A stretch of 64,000 nucleotides of DNA from Smittia aterrima (Eukaryota > Arthropoda > Insecta > Diptera > Chironomidae), in contig CP093830.1 of NCBI GenBank assembly GCA_033063855.1, forward strand, positions 18,166,854-18,230,853, given 5' to 3'. Below the pieces are notes generated by a model. It was not told the DNA's origin. It searched no databases and saw only the letters and a program-made list of their open reading frames with translations. Both the position numbers and the translations under genes were made by a program. This document shows, piece after piece, positions 59,101 through 64,000 of this stretch (its first letter is position 1; each line of letters begins with the position of its first letter).

Positions 59101-62100
59101 TTTATTTAATTAAGAATATAACGTCGCGCTCAGCTTAATTGTCAAATTCGATAATAATTATCTTAAAACATTTATTTCTTCTCCGACCGATACGACTTCG
59201 ACTTCGACAGAAACTCTCTCTGTGTTTACTGTTGTGTCATGTAATGATTGCAAAAAGTCTTCTTTCTCTTTTACATTTCACTCGAGTTTACAAGCAAAAA
59301 TCTCGGTCGATTTATCGTTCACGATAAGCGATCCGCGTGGAGCATCAAATGTGAAAATAAAGATTCTGAATCATTTTAAAAACTCATCGCGCTGGACAAT
59401 CGGCACAGTCCGAAATCAATTTTTTTCCCGTCGTCTTCGTTGTCGTCCACTTCTCCGCGCTCTCAGAGACACTTGAATCGTCGCGGGTTGGCAGCAAGTG
59501 TTTTACACGGAATCTTATGAGCCGCGCTCATAAATTGTATTTTTTATAATTTTTTAATTATTAAATCAACTGAACCACGTCCAATGGCCTTTTAAAATAA
59601 ATCGCCCGATTGATAAGTGACACGACTCTTGATTGATTCTTCTCTCTTTCACTTCGCTTCTCTTATCAGAGTTCCACCTTTCACCAACCAAATGTTTTAT
59701 TATTCTTATTTTTTTCTTTCTTAAACTTCAAACGATGGAAACTTAAACATTTAGTTGTCCCTCTTTACGCGAGCTCAAATCGCAACCGTCATTCCCGAAA
59801 GGCATTTGAAAGAAAACTAAACTGTGAATAATACAGAAAATACTTTTTTATATTCCCCACTGTCTATTTTTTCCTCCTCGCACATATTCGAGCGAAGAAA
59901 ACTGTAAAATATAGTCGGACTCGCTTGTGTGTGACTATGTTGTTATTATGAGTGTGTGCGACTCTCAGCACGCTAAAGATGAGGCTGTAGGAAGAAAAAA
60001 GCTCGCTCAATGGGGTTGCCTATAAGAAAAGTCGCCGCGGCAAACTTTAGTCGGGACTTTGGGGTTGGAAGTAATAAGAAATTTTCGAGTGAGAGAGGTA
60101 ACTAGTTAAGTCGTTTGGTGCCGATCGTTTGCTTGCTTTATTGAGCTACCTTCGAACAGGTAGAAACGGCTGATTTCGGAAGAGAAGCGACAACTTCACT
60201 TAAAGTAATTGGCACGCAGCCGAAGAGCGGTTGAAGAAGAAGACAAATCTCTTGACCCATGATGGATACAGGTGGTCTCTGTGTGTCGATTGGCGATGGT
60301 GCATTTGGTTGTTTTTTCAAAGAGACAAACTCTTCGGTCGTCGAAGAGAGAAACGATTGACCAATACCAATGGCAATAGGAGAGCTCGCAGTAATTAATG
60401 ATCAACAAACGTCTCAATAAAGACAAAACCGAACGAGTCGCATGTATTTTTTCGACGAGAGCTCGGAGAAAAGATCAAGCATCACATCGATGAAGAATTC
60501 GTTTTTTTCTTCTTAAAGATCTTGGTCGGGAAGGTGAGGGCAGGAGAGAAATAAAAGCATAAAATGATAATTGAAAAATATACAAACGTAGAGCTCGAGC
60601 GACGAGATAATGTCAATGTGTTTCTGAACTGAAAAGAAAAAAAAGTAAATTAATTAATATCAGTTCAGTTTCACAATTGTTGAAGAACCTTTCATCGGTT
60701 TCTTTTGATTCATCAACAACTCGTGGCTGGCTTCTAAGGCGATCAGCAAATTGACTGTGCTCATTGAAATGTCTCAGAAATCTGCTTTAAATTGCAAATC
60801 TGATTAATTCTTTACAGCCATAAAGCACTTGCTCGAGTGCTAACCAGATCTGTTAAAGTTTAAAGCGAAATGAAGGAATTTAAATTCCTCCGTTCAGCCT
60901 TTGAAACTCACTCGATGTCGGAATTACATTTAACATGCAAATGCAACCGTTTTAAATGCAACGAGATGAACTTTAAAATCCAGAAAATTTTCCATTTAAA
61001 AAACTCTCAAAGCTTTGCAATCGAAATTGGAATCTCCTAAAAATCCGCGTTCCAATATTCATTATCACTTCATCCATAAATTCTTTAAGCTCATTCACGC
61101 GTAGTTGTTAACGCGAGAGCTGCTCCAAAATGAGTTTTCCGCAATGTGACGTCGCTCTCAGGTGAAATTGCTTATCGACATGTTAACAATCGTGACGCGA
61201 AGGCTTTTAATCAGTCATACGCCGATAAAAGTTCTTAGTCGCGATCAAATAGATTGCTTTGTTATCATCACGTGAATGCGACGAGTAAAACGCGACCGAA
61301 CGTGAATATCTTGAAAGTAAAAGATCGTCGAAGCGAGAAAACGTTATCAAGAAAATTTTCCATTTACTTTCGCCTTCTTAGAAGAAAAACTTTTGTTTAC
61401 AAAAGCTAATACGAGAGAAAAGTAAATTTACGTTCTCTTGGCAAGCAAACATGCGTCACACGCTATCAAAAGTTCGTATGTTGATCAGCTGTGGTTTAAT
61501 AGGAAAGCTTGGGGGTTAACCTCATCCGGATTTACATTTGAGACCTTCGAACAAAGTTTTAAATTCTTGAAACAAAGAAAGCAAAACAAAACAAAAAACT
61601 AGTTCACTTATCGAGAAGCTCTCTTCGATTATTTAAAATCAATTTAAAAAATTTTGGCAACAAAGTCTTCCTAAGAAGAACGAACTCGATTGTTTATAAG
61701 TCGAGCTATTAATTAGTTCATAAATTATCGGTCGACTGAAATGTATTTCAGATAAACCGATCTCTGAAGCTTTCAACAAATATTTAGTCTTCCCAAACCG
61801 AGCTATCCTCACAGTCGTTTTCAAAGCAAAACGAAGGAATCGCTTTTTGCTCTTCGGCTTGCAATAATTTAAGAAACGAGTCAGCAATCGAGTTTCGCTT
61901 ATACTTGCGCGATTACGATTGCTCTCAAAATGCCATCGTCAAAGTACACAAAAAAAAAGATCGACGCAGTTAAGTATGAATCATGAATCACGAATATTGA
62001 CACGAACCAAGACGAGGCAAGGCAAAAACTGAAATTGACAATTGAATAACAATTCGAGATGTCATAAAGTTTCGAAATTGCTTTTGATGTTGCTTCTCAA

Positions 62101-64000
62101 TTGCGCAAATCGTGAGATAAATAGTACAATCAAGATACTTTTCAATTTACACGTAAGAATCACTTCCAGCGTCGTCAACTTAGATTTCTATCATCGCGAG
62201 AGTAAAAATTACTTTTTTTTAATCAGATTGAGACACGCGAGCTTCAACGATAGTCAAGCAAACGGAGCAAAAACACGACTAATAATAAGAAGCGACGAAA
62301 GATCGATGCGAGAATGCAAATTGGAGAATGTTGCTTAGTAAGGAAGATTTGTCATGACTTTCGACATCAGACGGAGGCTGCCAAACGAGACGATTTCTTC
62401 TTCTCCCAAATGAACGGCAGTTCAGGGACTTCGAGAATGTTGAGAAAAACCATTGAGTCGAACTTGTTGTGTGTGTCTGAAAATGAAAACAAATTTTCAC
62501 AGTCGTTAAATTAGCGATGAGATCTGCTCGACATGTGAAAAGTTTATTTTTTCTAGGGTGAAGTGCAAAAGTAACTCAAACAAAAAATCACTCTCAATTA
62601 GTAGAACACTTCATTTTTAAACAATTCCCAGCCAGTCAATTAGAGTGAGTTTTGCTTTTGAAAATAAAAGTTTTACAATGTTGTGCAACGACCGCACAAA
62701 ATTTATGAATGAAAGTCTTCCGAGAGATTTTCTGTTAATCATACTTGACACGTCATGGTCGAGGCTGACGAATCTCCTCGACGCGAGAGACTGTGAGTCT
62801 TAGGAAAAAATGTTTAGAACTATTTTTAATGTCTCGAGCTCTCTCTGACGTTGAGTGCGAAGAAGATGCTCCGGAAATGTCGTTAGACACGATTCACTTG
62901 CTAATTTAATTTTTCTAATCTTTCCTCTTCGACTCGCGACTCAATTAAAGCATTGCCAACGACGAAGATATGACTGTTGTTTGTTATTGTGCAAACAATC
63001 CAATGAACTGAAGTTAATTATCAACGATAGAGCGAACGGATATATTTTCTGTTTTCGTCGTTTATTTGATTAATTATGAAAATATTTGTGCTTACATATC
63101 ACGAGCGAAAAAAAATATTGTGACGTCACTTGAACTATAAGTTTGACTAAGTTTTATTGCTTCACGTTTTCGCCATAGATTATTCATCGAACTATCGTTC
63201 GAAAATCAATTATTACGTGTCGTGGGAGGCGTGTGACTGCTGAGCTAGAAATAAATCAAAAATAAAAAAGTTAACGACTTTAAGAGTCTCGCGGGATTTC
63301 ATGGCAAAACTTGCGTAGACGCGAATGTTGATAATCTTATCAATCTACTTCAATGTGTCTTCTAAAGCAGTCACAAGTTTCCCATTTGGCACACACGTTT
63401 CTCGATTGCAAAACAGAGCTGACGAGCAAAAAAAACGGTTCCCTTAAAGATATTTCACCAATCTTATCAGCAGCTGCTCACTTTGCTTTTATTAAAGACT
63501 CAAATGAAAATATTTGAAGCTTGATTCATCAATTTACTTTAACTCCGTCGTCTAATACGATGAAGACACATTTTGATGATGAACATTTGGAAATGAAAAT
63601 TTCTTCAAAAACTTTTCTCATTGCGAATAAATTTTCCCATTGTTCCTCGAGGCTCTTCTGCTTCTCAAAGCAGAGCGCTCTTAAGATATTTTTCTCTTCT
63701 TTGAATGCATAACAATTAATCATTTGTCTTCTCCAGCGCAGTGAAGTAGAACGAGCTCATTGGCTCACGAGATATCTTATAATCCACTAACGCCTTTGCA
63801 AATTTTTGATACATTTATGGAATTTGAACAATCTCGAAATAAATACAATTCTCAATGCATTGTGTAATTGAATTAATTTTGTTTTCTCTATCGAATGAAT
63901 AATGTCTTTGAATTGCTGTTTGAGATGGAAAATTTATGCTTCAAAGCATTTTTCACAGCAAATTCGAAACAAACATAAAACAAGAACTCATAATCATTCT
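53179..64000. other. Non-coding region upstream of cv-2
   Basis: It should contain the cv-2 5' UTR exon(s), promoter and enhancers on the minus strand, but no exon could be placed. A strong minus-strand acceptor-like tract lies at 60629-60650 without an obvious donor after it. Open frames are short and lack domains. GAA repeats occur near 55167-55182. Confidence 0.45.
60021..60054 (+). promoter_or_regulatory. Candidate TATA/initiator core promoter
   Basis: TATAAG at 60021-60026 lies 28 bases before an initiator-like TTAGTC whose A is at 60049, which is ideal spacing. The surroundings (GTCGCCGCGG) are richer in GC than the neighbourhood. A donor-like GAG|GTAACT follows with its GT at 60099-60100. 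No plus-strand gene was seen downstream within the window. Confidence 0.3.

Noticed and set aside
1..64000. CRISPR arrays, bacterial operons, phage or viral genes
   Set aside because: All identified genes are spliced insect genes; no spaced direct repeats, bacterial-type gene packing or viral coding sequence was seen.

Overview
The window looks like a gene-sparse piece of an insect nuclear genome, most probably a dipteran. The evidence is spliced genes with very short introns (54-74 bases), an oskar gene (an insect-only germ-line determinant), arthropod initiator motifs, and CpG-containing words such as TCGA that are common rather than depleted. The GC content looks like the mid 30s percent by eye; I did not compute it. 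The species cannot be named from the sequence.

Layout. Positions 2-1549 (+) hold two tandem astacin zinc metalloproteases, the first cut by the window edge and the second complete with one 54-base intron. Positions 3155-4581 (+) hold a two-exon oskar gene joining an N-terminal LOTUS domain to a C-terminal SGNH-like OSK domain. Its first 34 residues contain a membrane-spanning-like segment, and its 3' UTR has a perfect 12-bp hairpin with a self-complementary loop. About 18 kb without recognisable coding sequence follows, including a candidate promoter and 5' exon near 8.26-9.40 kb. Positions 23416-28150 (+) hold seven coding exons of a heparan sulfate 3-O-sulfotransferase. Positions 35425-53164 (-) hold eight coding exons of crossveinless-2 (BMPER), a secreted BMP regulator with five VWC domains and one vWD domain. 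The rest, to 64000, is non-coding as far as I can see and includes the upstream region of crossveinless-2 and one well-spaced TATA/initiator pair.

How the genes may work together. Oskar nucleates germ plasm in the oocyte and is functionally separate from its neighbours. The sulfotransferase and crossveinless-2 are convergent neighbours and meet in the same biology: Hs3st enzymes put rare 3-O-sulfates on heparan sulfate in the Golgi, and Cv-2/BMPER binds both BMP ligands and heparan sulfate proteoglycans at the cell surface. The astacins are secreted proteases.

Limits. Exon borders were read by eye from reading-frame continuity, splice dinucleotides and family knowledge. UTR exons, promoters, RNA structures and regulatory sites are inference. 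No transposon-coding gene, tRNA, rRNA or known microRNA was recognised.
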